Shown here in pieces: positions 16,176 to 24,757 of a stretch of 64,000 nt of DNA; position 1 is the first letter of the stretch; each line of letters begins with the position of its first letter. The stretch is taken from NCBI GenBank assembly GCA_013178225.1, contig JABLXE010000002.1:62001-126000 (forward strand), given 5' to 3'. The notes under the pieces are model-generated. The model did not search any database. It had not been told where the DNA came from and was given only the letters and a program-made list of their open reading frames with translations. The translations under genes were made by a program, and so were the position numbers. This stretch comes from Methanotrichaceae archaeon. Lineage in GTDB: Archaea; Halobacteriota; Methanosarcinia; Methanotrichales; Methanotrichaceae.

Positions 16176-17543
16176 ATGGCGCATCACGTCGGGTGGAAGG
16201 GCCACGGTTTGATCCTGGAAAAAGACGGCTTTCACGATCAGGAGGGCAGACGCGTCTGTTTCAGAGGCGTCAATATCGCCGGAAATGCCAAGGTCCCTCC
16301 ATTCCTTCCCTTTCGAGAACCGCACTGGTGGGACCGGCTTTCCGCCTGGGGGTTCAACATGGTCCGTTTAACCCTGTTCTGGGAGGCGATCGAGCCGGAG
16401 CCGGGCCTTTACGACCAAAGCTACCTGGATTACCTAGCAGAACTGGTGAGCCAGGCCTCGCAGAGAAATATTTACCTGCTGATGGATATGCACCAGGACC
16501 TGTACAGCCGCTGGCTGTGCGGAGATGGTGCCCCTTCCTGGACCTTTCCGCCGGGGGTGAATCCCAACCGAAACGACAGCTTTAGCGGACAGTTCTGGGG
16601 CGCGGCCTATGTTCTCTCCCGCGATGTGCGTGCCTGCTTCTCCCATTTTTTCAGATCGGAGCTGCTGCGGGAGCATTATTGCCGGGCATGGGCGAAGATA
16701 GCCTCTCTGGTGAAAGACAATCCCTTCATACTCGGATACGATATCATGAACGAGCCCAGCGGGGGCGACATTTCCAACCTTCGCGGTGAGTTCGAAAACC
16801 AATTTCTAAAGACCCTGTACCAGGAGGCCTTGACGGCCATAAGAGCCGTCCACCCGGAGGCAGTGGGCTTTGTCGAGCCTCACGTCCTGGACATGTTCAC
16901 CTCCCGGCTGACCGGCTTTGACCTGGATGGCCTGGTTTACGCCCCGCATCTCTACGATCCGATCTCCGTCTCCTTCCGCTTCTCGCCACTCTCCGAAGAG
17001 ATCTCATTTCGAGCCTTATTGCACCTCCACCGGCAAAAGGCCAGAGGCCTCGATCTGCCTCTTTTCATCGGCGAGTTCGGGGCTCCCTGGGGAATGCAGC
17101 CCGGATATGCGCGCAGCACTGCAGTAAACGATCTTCTGGAGGTCCTGGAGGGCCAGTTCGTGGACAGCGCCTACTGGGACTTCAGCGTAAAGGATGTCAG
17201 GATCTGGAACGACGAGGATTTCTCATTGATCGACGAAGAAGGCCGGCCAAGAGGCCTGGAAGTGAACGCCCGGCCCTACATATCAAGGCTGCATGGCATT
17301 CCGCTCTTCCAGCACTTCGACTGCACCGACAGGAACTTTGTGGCCGTATTCAAGAGCCCACCAGGGCTGCCGCCCACGGTGATTAAGATACCCGAAGAGG
17401 TTCAGTATCCCAGGGGCTTTCGCTTCCGGATATCTGATGGCCGGGCGGAGTATTGCCAGGAGAAGCAGGAGTTGTGTTACTATCCGGCCTATGATGGGAG
17501 CCATCAAGTGAGGCTGTCCCCGCTATTTGAGGCCGTCCGGTGA
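16176..17543 (+). CDS. Glycoside hydrolase family 5-like protein
   Basis: About 455 residues with a TIM-barrel glycosidase of GH5 type, closest in pattern to the endoglycoceramidase-like branch: RGVNIAGNAKVPPF, WGFNMVRLTLFWEAIEPEPG, LLMDMHQDLYSR. The acid/base Glu is in GYDIMNEPSGG (about residue 193) and the nucleophile in LFIGEFGAPWG (about 300). A C-terminal strand-rich domain of about 70 residues follows. No signal peptide, so it acts in the cytoplasm or is exported by an unseen route. ATG 16176 is chosen (GGAGGG at 16158); ATG 16122 lies only 3 bases after the TATA box. The substrate is unknown. Such enzymes are uncommon in methanogens. The 3' end overlaps the THEP1 gene by 21 bases. Confidence 0.85.
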   Translation: MAHHVGWKGHGLILEKDGFHDQEGRRVCFRGVNIAGNAKVPPFLPFREPHWWDRLSAWGFNMVRLTLFWEAIEPEPGLYDQSYLDYLAELVSQASQRNIYLLMDMHQDLYSRWLCGDGAPSWTFPPGVNPNRNDSFSGQFWGAAYVLSRDVRACFSHFFRSELLREHYCRAWAKIASLVKDNPFILGYDIMNEPSGGDISNLRGEFENQFLKTLYQEALTAIRAVHPEAVGFVEPHVLDMFTSRLTGFDLDGLVYAPHLYDPISVSFRFSPLSEEISFRALLHLHRQKARGLDLPLFIGEFGAPWGMQPGYARSTAVNDLLEVLEGQFVDSAYWDFSVKDVRIWNDEDFSLIDEEGRPRGLEVNARPYISRLHGIPLFQHFDCTDRNFVAVFKSPPGLPPTVIKIPEEVQYPRGFRFRISDGRAEYCQEKQELCYYPAYDGSHQVRLSPLFEAVR

Positions 17544-18074
17544 TCTTCGCGCCTGGCCGGACCTTTCAGCTGCAAACTCGCGGGCCAGCTCTTTGGCCAG
17601 GCCGTCCCGGTTCTCCCTGGTCACGGTGATCACTTTGAAGCTCTCCCGGATCTTCCTGGCCAGGGGATGGGAGGACCACTCATGAAGCACCACCAGCATG
17701 GGCTTGTCGGAGGCGATCGCCTTCTCAACCGCCTTTACAAAGCGCTTCGAAGACAGCTCCATGGGACCCACTTCGTCCACTATTATGAGGTCGCAGACCA
17801 GGGCATTCTCAATTGCCTGAGCGCCCACTTCGTCCAGGTCTTCCGGATGCACGCGGTATTTTCCCAGCTGGGGCCCCCGTCCGGCCTCATCGGCCAGGAT
17901 GCCTGTGGCCCCGGTGGAAAGGTCCAGAAGCTCGAATCCCACCCTCCGCTCCTTGAAACGCCTGTCCCTGGCCAGAACGCCGCCAACCTTCAGGCTTGTC
18001 GTCTCCCTCACCTTATCCACCAGGGTGGATTTGCCTACTCCTGGTGATCCCGTTACCGCAATTCTTTTTGCCAT
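17523..18074 (-). CDS. THEP1-family nucleoside-triphosphatase
   Basis: 183 residues, P-loop NTPase of the THEP1 group. Walker A GSPGVGKSTL is at residues 8-17, the Walker B-like LIIVDEVGPMEL near 96-107, and the KVGGVLARDRR and GFELLDLSTG segments are characteristic. Family members hydrolyse nucleoside triphosphates in vitro; the cellular role is unsettled. Its start lies 62 bases inside the end of the upstream Toprim gene, an unusually long overlap. Last gene of a three-gene minus-strand operon and convergent with the GH5 gene. Confidence 0.9.
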   Translation of the reverse strand: MAKRIAVTGSPGVGKSTLVDKVRETTSLKVGGVLARDRRFKERRVGFELLDLSTGATGILADEAGRGPQLGKYRVHPEDLDEVGAQAIENALVCDLIIVDEVGPMELSSKRFVKAVEKAIASDKPMLVVLHEWSSHPLARKIRESFKVITVTRENRDGLAKELAREFAAERSGQARRSPDGLK

Positions 18075-18486
18075 ACAGCTCTCTCATCCTCTCAGTATAG
18101 ACGGCCAGGCTCTCCACATCTTTTATCTCTTTCTTGACCAGCTTCCTGAGCCTGCCCCTGATCTCCAGATCGGCCACGGCAGGGGTGTGGCGCAGGAATT
18201 TCTCCAGAAGCCTTGCCATCTCTTCCCCTTTCTGGTCCCAGTCGGTCAGCACAATGACCTCCCGGTAGCTTTCACCTGCGTCCTCAGCCAGATCCAGGGC
18301 CGGCCTTCTGGAGGCCAGGATCACCGGTCCTGAGGCTCCGAGCCTCCGGAGCGCCATCTCATCTCGCCTTCCCTCCACAATGATGACTGCGCCCCGGCTG
18401 GAGGCCTCCAGGATCGACGAGATCAGCTCCTCAAGAGCCTCCAGGTCATAGGTCTTCTTCTGGCGGGAGGGGTTTGTGTTCTTCAT
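18013..18486 (-). CDS. Small Toprim domain protein (UPF0292-like)
   Basis: 157 residues. The Toprim fold is seen from GAVIIVEGRRDEMALRRLG (catalytic Glu in VEGRRD) to the DxD-type motif VIVLTDWDQKGEEM, as in DnaG primases and nucleases. Stand-alone small Toprim proteins of archaea are thought to act in RNA or DNA processing (one is linked to ribosomal RNA maturation in related nucleases), but this one has no assigned function. The ATG overlaps the stop of the DUF167 gene upstream, and its 3' end overlaps the THEP1 gene by 62 bases. Confidence 0.82.
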   Translation of the reverse strand: MKNTNPSRQKKTYDLEALEELISSILEASSRGAVIIVEGRRDEMALRRLGASGPVILASRRPALDLAEDAGESYREVIVLTDWDQKGEEMARLLEKFLRHTPAVADLEIRGRLRKLVKKEIKDVESLAVYTERMRELYGKKNCGNGITRSRQIHPGG

Positions 18487-18800
18487 GGTTCGTTTCCGGA
18501 ACGAAGGGCTTCCAAAGCCTCCTCCGTGTTTATTCCTCTGACCAGCAGCACCTTTAACGCGGATTTGTGGCCGCTCAATACCTCAACCTGGGTTGCCGGT
18601 AGGGAGAACAGCCTGGCCACCTCCCGTGTCAGCTGCCTGTTGGCCTTTCCGCGGCTCGGCTCTTCGGTGAGCCTGGCTTCTAAAGCCCGCCTCCAGGGGT
18701 TGAATCCGGAGGGCACCTCCAATTCTGAGGATCCCGGAGCCACCTCGAACCTTATGGTCAGGCCCAGAGGGTGAGGCGAGAGGGCGTCTCGAAGGTTCAT
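18483..18800 (-). CDS. DUF167 (UPF0235, YggU-like) protein
   Basis: About 105 residues. The segment ALEARLTEEPSRGKANRQLT followed by AVEVLSGHKS-type residues (TQVEVLSGHKSALKVLLVRG) identifies DUF167, a small conserved protein of unknown function. The frame is open to 18860, but the ATG at 18800 is chosen: a minus-strand TATA box (CAATATTTAAGC) is centred 29 bases upstream, which fits a leaderless mRNA, and the extension lacks family similarity. First gene of a DUF167-Toprim-THEP1 operon. Confidence 0.85.
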   Translation of the reverse strand: MNLRDALSPHPLGLTIRFEVAPGSSELEVPSGFNPWRRALEARLTEEPSRGKANRQLTREVARLFSLPATQVEVLSGHKSALKVLLVRGINTEEALEALRSGNEP

Positions 18801-18823
18801 GAGCCCAACTGTTATCGGCCATA

Positions 18824-18835
18824 GCTTAAATATTG
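18824..18835 (-). promoter_or_regulatory. TATA box of the DUF167-Toprim-THEP1 operon
   Basis: CAATATTTAAGC on the minus strand, centred about 29 bases before the ATG at 18800. At the usual archaeal spacing the transcript would start at or within a few bases of that ATG. Confidence 0.5.
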
Positions 18836-18984
18836 TCTTGGCCTGCCGGAAACTCTCCAAATTTGGCTTCTGGCGTCAACATCTGGATAAATAAATTTTT
18901 TAAGAACTGCTTTATTGTTCTAAGGAGATGCATTTTGCTGCAAAAAGTTAAAATAGCGTAAGCACGGAAGGTAGTGAGGTTCTA

Positions 18985-20322
18985 ATGCAGATAAGTCAAG
19001 TCGTCGTCCTGGACGTTATGTCCCAGGTGGCAAGCACCATCCTTCCCGACTTGGAACAGCTCGGCCTAGAGATAGGCAGCTCATTTTCTTCCAATGGTTC
19101 AGAAAGTCTTCTCCTGTGCGACGCCGGTTTCGTGAACGGCCACGAGGGGGAAGCTGCAGTCCGTCATGCTCTGGAGAGCGGTTGCTGTATCCTCATGGAG
19201 GCCGCGCGCGCTCCTGCCATCGCAGAGGAGATCCGACTGACAGGAGGCCTGTGCAGACAAACCAGGAACGACCTGGCTGCTCTTGCTCTTTATTGCTGTC
19301 TGGAAAAGGATGCCCGCCTGCTGGCAGCTTTGCAGGGAGAAATTCCACGCTATGTGGTGAACGCGTTTGAGAAGGTTCAAGACCTGCGCTACGGCGAGAA
19401 CTGGCACCAGAGGGCTGCCCTTTACAGGAAAAAGGACGGTATGGGCCTTGCGGGGGCTCAGAAGCTCAACGGGCGGGAGATGTCCTACAACAACTACGTC
19501 GACGCGGAGACCGTTCTGGAGATGTTAATAGATCTCTCTGGCTATGACGGAGTGAGAGTCGATGAGCCTTTATCGGTGATCGTCAAGCATGCCAATCCCT
19601 GCGGAGTGGCCTATGGAAAGAGCCTACCTGAAGCCTACCGGCTGTCCTTTGCCACCGATCCGAAATCGGCCTTTGGCGGAGTCATAGGCTTCAACCGTCC
19701 CGTGGATCTGCCGACTGCCCGGGCAATTGGCGACAGCTTTGTTGAAGTACTGCTCGCACCGGGGTTTGAGCCTGAGGCCCTAAAGGTCCTGACCGAGAAG
19801 AAGCCCAATCGCCGGATTCTGGACATCGGAGATCTGCTGGAGCGAAAAGAGGAATTATATCAGGGACTTTACCAGAAGAACATCTTTGGGGGCATGATGT
19901 TGCAGGATTTCGATACTGGTGACATCAAAGAATGGAAGGTGGTGACCAGGCGGGCTCCCACCGACGCCGAGACCCGGGCCCTCAGGTTTGCCTGGAAGGT
20001 GGCCAAGTACGTGAAATCCAATTCTCTGGTGTACGCAACCGAGATGCAGACCATAGGCATAGGGTCCGGACAGGTCAGCCGGGTGGACGCGGCTCGATTC
20101 GGCGCGGAGAAGGCGGAAGAACACGGCCTCTCCACCAAGGGCACAGCTGCTGCTACGGATTCATTCTTCCCCTTCAGAGACGGCCTGGACGCTGCCCATT
20201 CCGCAGGGGCGACTGCGGTTGTGCACCCCGGCGGATCGATAAGGGATAACGAGGTGATCGACGCTGCCAACGAACATGGCATGGCCATGGTCTTCACCGG
20301 CATGCGGCATTTCAGGCATTGA
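18985..20322 (+). CDS. purH: AICAR formyltransferase (PurH C-terminal type) with short N-terminal domain
   Basis: 445 residues. The C-terminal part is a complete AICAR transformylase domain: RYGENWHQ (135-142), catalytic VKHANPCGVAYG, DPKSAFGGVIG, GIGSGQVSRVDAA, DSFFPFRDG and VHPGGSIRDNEVID. It carries out the penultimate step of IMP synthesis. In bacterial PurH about 200 residues of IMP cyclohydrolase precede this domain; here there are only about 130, so that activity may be lost and supplied by another enzyme such as PurO. Start ATG 18985 follows GTGAGGT. Its last 47 bases overlap the next gene. Confidence 0.93.
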   Translation: MQISQVVVLDVMSQVASTILPDLEQLGLEIGSSFSSNGSESLLLCDAGFVNGHEGEAAVRHALESGCCILMEAARAPAIAEEIRLTGGLCRQTRNDLAALALYCCLEKDARLLAALQGEIPRYVVNAFEKVQDLRYGENWHQRAALYRKKDGMGLAGAQKLNGREMSYNNYVDAETVLEMLIDLSGYDGVRVDEPLSVIVKHANPCGVAYGKSLPEAYRLSFATDPKSAFGGVIGFNRPVDLPTARAIGDSFVEVLLAPGFEPEALKVLTEKKPNRRILDIGDLLERKEELYQGLYQKNIFGGMMLQDFDTGDIKEWKVVTRRAPTDAETRALRFAWKVAKYVKSNSLVYATEMQTIGIGSGQVSRVDAARFGAEKAEEHGLSTKGTAAATDSFFPFRDGLDAAHSAGATAVVHPGGSIRDNEVIDAANEHGMAMVFTGMRHFRH

Positions 20323-21724
20323 TCTGTTCTTTGCAATCGGTATCGTCCTGGCGATTGCCATGCCTGGCTTTGCTGCCGAACCCATTTATTCGAGCCAGGA
20401 CATTCAGGCGACTATCGCCTCAGCCAGCGCTGGGGACACCATAGTTGTGGGACCGGGGGAGTACGGTCCCTTTGAGGTGGACAAGGCCCTTACCATAATT
20501 GGCCAGGGAAACCCGGTCGTCAAGTCAGCCATCCAGAGGCCTGGTATCACCATAGAAGCTGATGACGTCTCCGTTTCCGGATTTTTGATAAGTGGCATCG
20601 CCAAAGACACCCAGTCGAAGTACGACTACTACATGAATAATCCCTCAAAGGCCTACGGGCAGAACTTGAACCTCCCCAATGCCGCGATCATTATTGAGGC
20701 CAACGGAGTCCTTTTAAAGGACCTCCAGGTCTTCGGCGCAGAGGTAGGAGTCCTGGCGGAAAACGCCCGGGAGATCGGCGTTGAGAACAGCAGCTTCGTG
20801 AGCTGCGGACGGGGATTGAGGCTCACCTACTGTAGCGCCAGCAGCGTCGCCAACTGCAGCTTCAGCAACTGTGATGCCGCGGGAATAGATATCTCCTCTT
20901 GCCGGGAGATGGCCTTTTCCAACAACGTCATCGTCAATACCACCAATGCCGGGCTGATGCTGAAGGAGTCAGAGGATTGCGGCGTGTCCAACAATTCACT
21001 ATCCTGGAATCGAGAGGGACTGTTCCTCTGGAACTCATCCCGCAACGAAATCCGGGATAACAGCGCAGACCACAACTACTACGCCATAATTTTATCCGGA
21101 TCGCACAACAACTCCGTTCTGGGGAACAGGGTTTTCGAGAACAGCCGCAATGAGATCATTAGCGGCTTCGGAATCGGGATCAGTTTGCAGGAGAACAGCA
21201 CTTACAACGTGATCGCCGAGAATACGGCTAAAGAGAACTTCAACGGCCTGGAAATGACCAGAGGATGCCGGCTTAACACGGTTTTCGCCAATGCCATCTC
21301 GGAGAATAAACACGGCATCAGGCTGGACAAAAACTACAACAACCTGGTTTTCGGCAACAACTTCGTTCGGAACACGATCTCTGCCTATGACAATTCCAGC
21401 AACAACTACTGGAATACGACTTTTGGCAACTATTACAGCGATTACCGGGGAAAGGATGATAATGGAGACGGAATCGGAGATTCGCCCTATTCAATTCCCA
21501 TGGGTGACCACGATGAGTCCGACCTCCGCCCTCTGATGAAACCCTATCAGGCAGAAGACCTGAACCTTACACAGCTTCGATCTGAGGTTCAGAAATATGC
21601 CTCTTTTATCCCCCTGGACACCAGGCCCATGAAGGTGGAGGGCGGAACCGTAGTCATCTCCTCGCCGCGCCCCACTTCGCCACCGACCTGGTCAAGTTCC
21701 CCGCCCCTGATCCAGACCATCTGA
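20276..21724 (+). CDS. Exported right-handed beta-helix (NosD-like) protein
   Basis: 482 residues. A hydrophobic segment with an Ala cleavage site (LFFAIGIVLAIAMPGFAAEP, about residues 17-36) acts as signal peptide. Then DIQATIASASAGDTIVVGPGEYG opens a NosD/pectate-lyase type helix with repeated N-x-x-x-x-N rungs (SSVANCSFSNCD, CGVSNNSLSWNREG, NNSVLGNRVFENS, YNVIAENTAKEN). The C-terminal DDNGDGIGDSPYSIP is typical of these proteins in methanogens. There is no terminal membrane helix. Such proteins coat the cell surface or bind sugars; no catalytic residue can be assigned. The ATG at 20276 overlaps purH by 47 bases. Confidence 0.85.
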   Translation: MAWPWSSPACGISGIDLFFAIGIVLAIAMPGFAAEPIYSSQDIQATIASASAGDTIVVGPGEYGPFEVDKALTIIGQGNPVVKSAIQRPGITIEADDVSVSGFLISGIAKDTQSKYDYYMNNPSKAYGQNLNLPNAAIIIEANGVLLKDLQVFGAEVGVLAENAREIGVENSSFVSCGRGLRLTYCSASSVANCSFSNCDAAGIDISSCREMAFSNNVIVNTTNAGLMLKESEDCGVSNNSLSWNREGLFLWNSSRNEIRDNSADHNYYAIILSGSHNNSVLGNRVFENSRNEIISGFGIGISLQENSTYNVIAENTAKENFNGLEMTRGCRLNTVFANAISENKHGIRLDKNYNNLVFGNNFVRNTISAYDNSSNNYWNTTFGNYYSDYRGKDDNGDGIGDSPYSIPMGDHDESDLRPLMKPYQAEDLNLTQLRSEVQKYASFIPLDTRPMKVEGGTVVISSPRPTSPPTWSSSPPLIQTI

Positions 21725-21800
21725 AGGGCGGGAACTGGACATTTGCGGTTGCAGGGATTGGGTAAGATTGGGCCAAAAAAGAATGTCTTCCGGAACGGTC

Positions 21801-22613
21801 TCAGGTTCCGATCTTCACCGGTTCGACGATAGATCGAAGGGTGGCGATGGCCGAGAGCGCCGCCAGGTAGCTGGTGCGCGGGTTCTTGGGCGAGGGCACG
21901 TTCTCCACTTTGGTGGTGATCCGTCCGAAATCGCCCTCTATTTCGATCTCGTGCTTGTTCACCCGGATCTCGGGATCGGCAATGATTCTCACCTTGACCT
22001 CGCCTTCTCTGGCTGCCAGGCAGATCGTGGCCGCCACGTTCACATTGGCGGGAAAGGCCCGGACCGCATCCGCCGCAGATCCCTCAAAGATCACCGTAGC
22101 CGATCTCAGGGCGGACAGGTCGATCTTCCTCTCCAGAATGTATGGTGCGCCTTCAAGCCCGGCGGGATTTTTGGTGGTGGTGAGGGTCACCTTCCTGATC
22201 TGTCCGATGCTGGCGGATTTGAGGCCGTCCAGTCCTGAGATGGCCCCGGATGGCAGGTAGACCCGCGCCCCGTGCTCTTCCGCGGTCTTCTTGACCTCGC
22301 GGTAAAGATCGGGATTTGCCAGGGCCCCGACGCTCATGATCATCAGGATCTTGCCTCTTTCCAGAGCCGCGCGGGCCACTGCCGGCACGGCCTGCTGCGA
22401 GGCTGCTTCCACCACCACGTCTGAGAGGTTCACCAGCTCGGTCAAGCCGGTCAGAAGCGGCTTTCCATTCAAGCTTCCAATCAGTTCCTCTGCCTGGGAG
22501 CGGTTTCGATCGCAGACTGCCACCAGATCTGCAGCTATCTCTCCTCTGTCTATTGACCGGGCAATCTCGGACCCGATGGCGCCACATCCCACCAGCCCTA
22601 TCTTGAGATGCAT
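21801..22613 (-). CDS. nadX: L-aspartate dehydrogenase
   Basis: 270 residues. Converts aspartate to iminoaspartate with NAD(P), the first step of de novo NAD synthesis in organisms lacking aspartate oxidase. Visible are the Rossmann motif IGLVGCGAIGSEIA (residues 5-18), VVEAASQQAV, SGAISGLDGLKSA, FPANVNVAATICLA and the C-terminal PRTSYLAALSAIATL, all typical of NadX. The gene is divergent from nadC with only 40 bases between start codons, so the two NAD genes share a compact promoter region. nadA, the middle step, is not in this window. Confidence 0.93.
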   Translation of the reverse strand: MHLKIGLVGCGAIGSEIARSIDRGEIAADLVAVCDRNRSQAEELIGSLNGKPLLTGLTELVNLSDVVVEAASQQAVPAVARAALERGKILMIMSVGALANPDLYREVKKTAEEHGARVYLPSGAISGLDGLKSASIGQIRKVTLTTTKNPAGLEGAPYILERKIDLSALRSATVIFEGSAADAVRAFPANVNVAATICLAAREGEVKVRIIADPEIRVNKHEIEIEGDFGRITTKVENVPSPKNPRTSYLAALSAIATLRSIVEPVKIGT

Positions 22614-22619
22614 CGGTGG

Positions 22620-22628
22620 CTATAAATC
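22620..22628 (+). promoter_or_regulatory. TATA box of nadC
   Basis: CTATAAATC centred about 30 bases before the nadC ATG (22654), inside the 40-base gap between nadX and nadC. The distance fits a leaderless nadC mRNA. Confidence 0.5.
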
Positions 22629-22653
22629 AATCAGACATCAAAACCTTTGCGGT

Positions 22654-23484
22654 ATGCTGAGTTCTGAGCTGGAGAGATTCGTGGCCGAGGATCTGGGGGA
22701 GTGGGACGACTCGAGCACCATCGCCCCTGAGCTGGAGGCCTGGGCATCCATCACCGCCAAAGAGGACTGCGTGATCTCTGGCCTCTCAGAGGCGGTGGAG
22801 ATCTTCGCCTATTTCGGCATTCATTGCGAGCAGCTGTTCGAGGACGGGGAGTTCGTGGTCGCCGGCTCGCAGGTGCTGTCTGTTCGCGGATCGGCCAGAG
22901 CCATTCTTCAGGCTGAGAGGCTGGCCCTGAACTTCCTGGCACGAATGAGCGGCATATCCACGCTCACCCGTGAATGCGTGCTGAGGGCGAAAAGCGTAAG
23001 CGATAAGGTGCGGGTGGCGGGCACCCGTAAGACCACACCGGGATTTAGGCTCTACGAGAAGAAGGCGGTGTTCCTGGGCGGTGGCGATACCCACCGTTTC
23101 AACCTCTCCGATGCGGTGCTCATAAAAGACAACCACATCAAGCTCCTGGGGCTCGCGGAGTGCATAACCCAGGCTCGCTCTCGGGCAAGCTTCACCAAGA
23201 AGATCGAGGTAGAGATTGAAAACCTCTCCGACCTGGTTTTGGCCGCCGATCTGGGGGCCGATATAATCATGTTCGACAACATGGCTCCCCCGGAGATCGA
23301 GAAGGGTGTGCGGATGCTGCAGCAGAGGGGATTGCGAGATCGCGTCCTCCTGGAGGCCTCCGGTGGAATTTTGCCCTCCAATATCGAAAAATATGCCGAG
23401 AGCGGAGTGGACGTGATATCTTTAGGCGCTCTGACCAGGGACGCCAGGTGGATCGATCTCAGCCTGGAGATAGAGCAAGGCTAA
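22654..23484 (+). CDS. nadC: Nicotinate-nucleotide pyrophosphorylase (carboxylating)
   Basis: 276 residues. Makes nicotinate mononucleotide from quinolinate and PRPP. The motifs AERLALNFLARMSGIST, RVAGTRKTTPGFRLYEKKAV, GGGDTHRFNLSDAVLIKDNH, and the TIM-barrel strands IEVEIENL, DIIMFDNM and LLEASGGI are all present. The frame is open from 22336 but those residues are a shadow of nadX; the ATG at 22654, 30 bases after a TATA box, is the start. It shares the intergenic region with nadX. Confidence 0.96.
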   Translation: MLSSELERFVAEDLGEWDDSSTIAPELEAWASITAKEDCVISGLSEAVEIFAYFGIHCEQLFEDGEFVVAGSQVLSVRGSARAILQAERLALNFLARMSGISTLTRECVLRAKSVSDKVRVAGTRKTTPGFRLYEKKAVFLGGGDTHRFNLSDAVLIKDNHIKLLGLAECITQARSRASFTKKIEVEIENLSDLVLAADLGADIIMFDNMAPPEIEKGVRMLQQRGLRDRVLLEASGGILPSNIEKYAESGVDVISLGALTRDARWIDLSLEIEQG

Positions 23485-23531
23485 GATGGAAGGCAATTTT
23501 TATATGGTTTCTCGATATATGGTGGACCAGA

Positions 23532-24692
23532 ATGCGTTGGATATACCTGGCAATCCTTATTCTGCTGGTGATCGGGGTCCATGCCAAGGACTCGGATGAC
23601 AGCGACGAGATCACTTTCAGCGATTTTACGCTTAATGTCGGAGATCATATCGATATCGGTAACTATCGTGCCGAGCTGATAGAGATTCAGTCGATCGCTG
23701 ATGGCATAGTGGTGATGAGAGTATTCGAGCCGGCGGGGGGTCTGGATGAGCAGAGGGCACTCCTGCTGAACAGCGCGAACAACTTCAACGGCGGGGCGGA
23801 AAAGGGCGGAGTCACCCTTACCCTTATGGACATATTGGACGATGAATCCGCCAAAGTGAGATTGGAGTACAAAGATGGCCTGGGAACTCCCAGGAAACGC
23901 AGCTCTGAAAGGCCGCGCACCTCCGCCGACGTCCCTAACCTGGCAATCGACAAGACCTTTGATCGAACGGAGATTCCCGTAGGCAGCGATGTAAGAGTAA
24001 CTATAAGCATCAAGAACCTGGGTTCCGGAGCGGCATCACAGGTGTCGGTCCAGGATCTACCCCCTCTGGCCGAGTTCTCGTACATAGCCGGCTACCCGCC
24101 CAAGATGAAATCCGATCTGGAGCCCGGCGAGTCGGACTCAGCCATCTACGTCATGACGGCAGTAAAAGAAGGTCTGGTTTCTGTGCCGGCAATTGAAGTG
24201 AAATATCAAGATTCCAGGAAAAACGTCAAATCCAACAGTTCATCCCCCTTCAGCGTTACGGTCGAACCCAAGCCCAAGCCGAACCTGCAGCTCTACCTCG
24301 ACCCTTCAGGCTCGATCTCCGAAGGCGGTGAAGGCAGTCTAAACGTGACCCTCAGCAACTTAGGCCAGGCCTCTGCCACCAGGATCGAGGTTCGGGGAAG
24401 CATCAAACCGTCGGAAGGCCTGGAGGCGGTGGGGCTCGAAAAGAGCTTCTTTGAGATACCTCCCGGTGAAGAGCAGAGCTATGCTGCGACTCTCAAGGGC
24501 AATCGGCCCGGCAACTACACCATCTCGCTTCAAGCCAGCTTCCTGGATGGCAGCACCTCGCTCTCCAGCGAGGGCATAGCGGATGTATCGGTGAAAGAAC
24601 GAGAATACAAATATCTGTACTACCTACTGATCGTACCGGTTCTGGCAATTGCCGTGTTGATGTTCAGAAGATACCGAGAGTATAAATATTGA
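23532..24692 (+). CDS. Exported S-layer-type (COG1361/CARDB) membrane-anchored protein
   Basis: About 386 residues. Signal peptide MRWIYLAILILLVIGVHA, a strand-rich ectodomain, two CARDB-like Ig-fold domains (LAIDKTFDRTEIPVGSDVRV and LSNLGQASATRIEVRGSI) and a C-terminal membrane helix (YLYYLLIVPVLAIAVLMF) with a short basic tail RRYREYKY in the cytoplasm. Such proteins occur in archaeal envelopes. The frame opens at 23448, but ATG 23532 gives a clean signal peptide and has GGTGGA 5 bases upstream. A TATA box (TTTTATATGG) lies at 23497-23506. The next gene, a tubulin-like GTPase, begins 65 bases downstream. Confidence 0.82.
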   Translation: MRWIYLAILILLVIGVHAKDSDDSDEITFSDFTLNVGDHIDIGNYRAELIEIQSIADGIVVMRVFEPAGGLDEQRALLLNSANNFNGGAEKGGVTLTLMDILDDESAKVRLEYKDGLGTPRKRSSERPRTSADVPNLAIDKTFDRTEIPVGSDVRVTISIKNLGSGAASQVSVQDLPPLAEFSYIAGYPPKMKSDLEPGESDSAIYVMTAVKEGLVSVPAIEVKYQDSRKNVKSNSSSPFSVTVEPKPKPNLQLYLDPSGSISEGGEGSLNVTLSNLGQASATRIEVRGSIKPSEGLEAVGLEKSFFEIPPGEEQSYAATLKGNRPGNYTISLQASFLDGSTSLSSEGIADVSVKEREYKYLYYLLIVPVLAIAVLMFRRYREYKY

Positions 24693-24757
24693 GGGTGTGA
24701 ATATTATCCTGATCGAAAGACTAATCACGAAATCAAAGCTCAATTGGATATGATATC

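Noticed and set aside
20276-21724. Pectate lyase for the beta-helix protein
   Set aside because: Helix rungs are clear, but no pectate-lyase catalytic residues were seen.
22336-22653. 106-residue N-terminal extension of NadC
   Set aside because: Lies wholly on the antisense strand of nadX; leaderless ATG 22654 is better supported.
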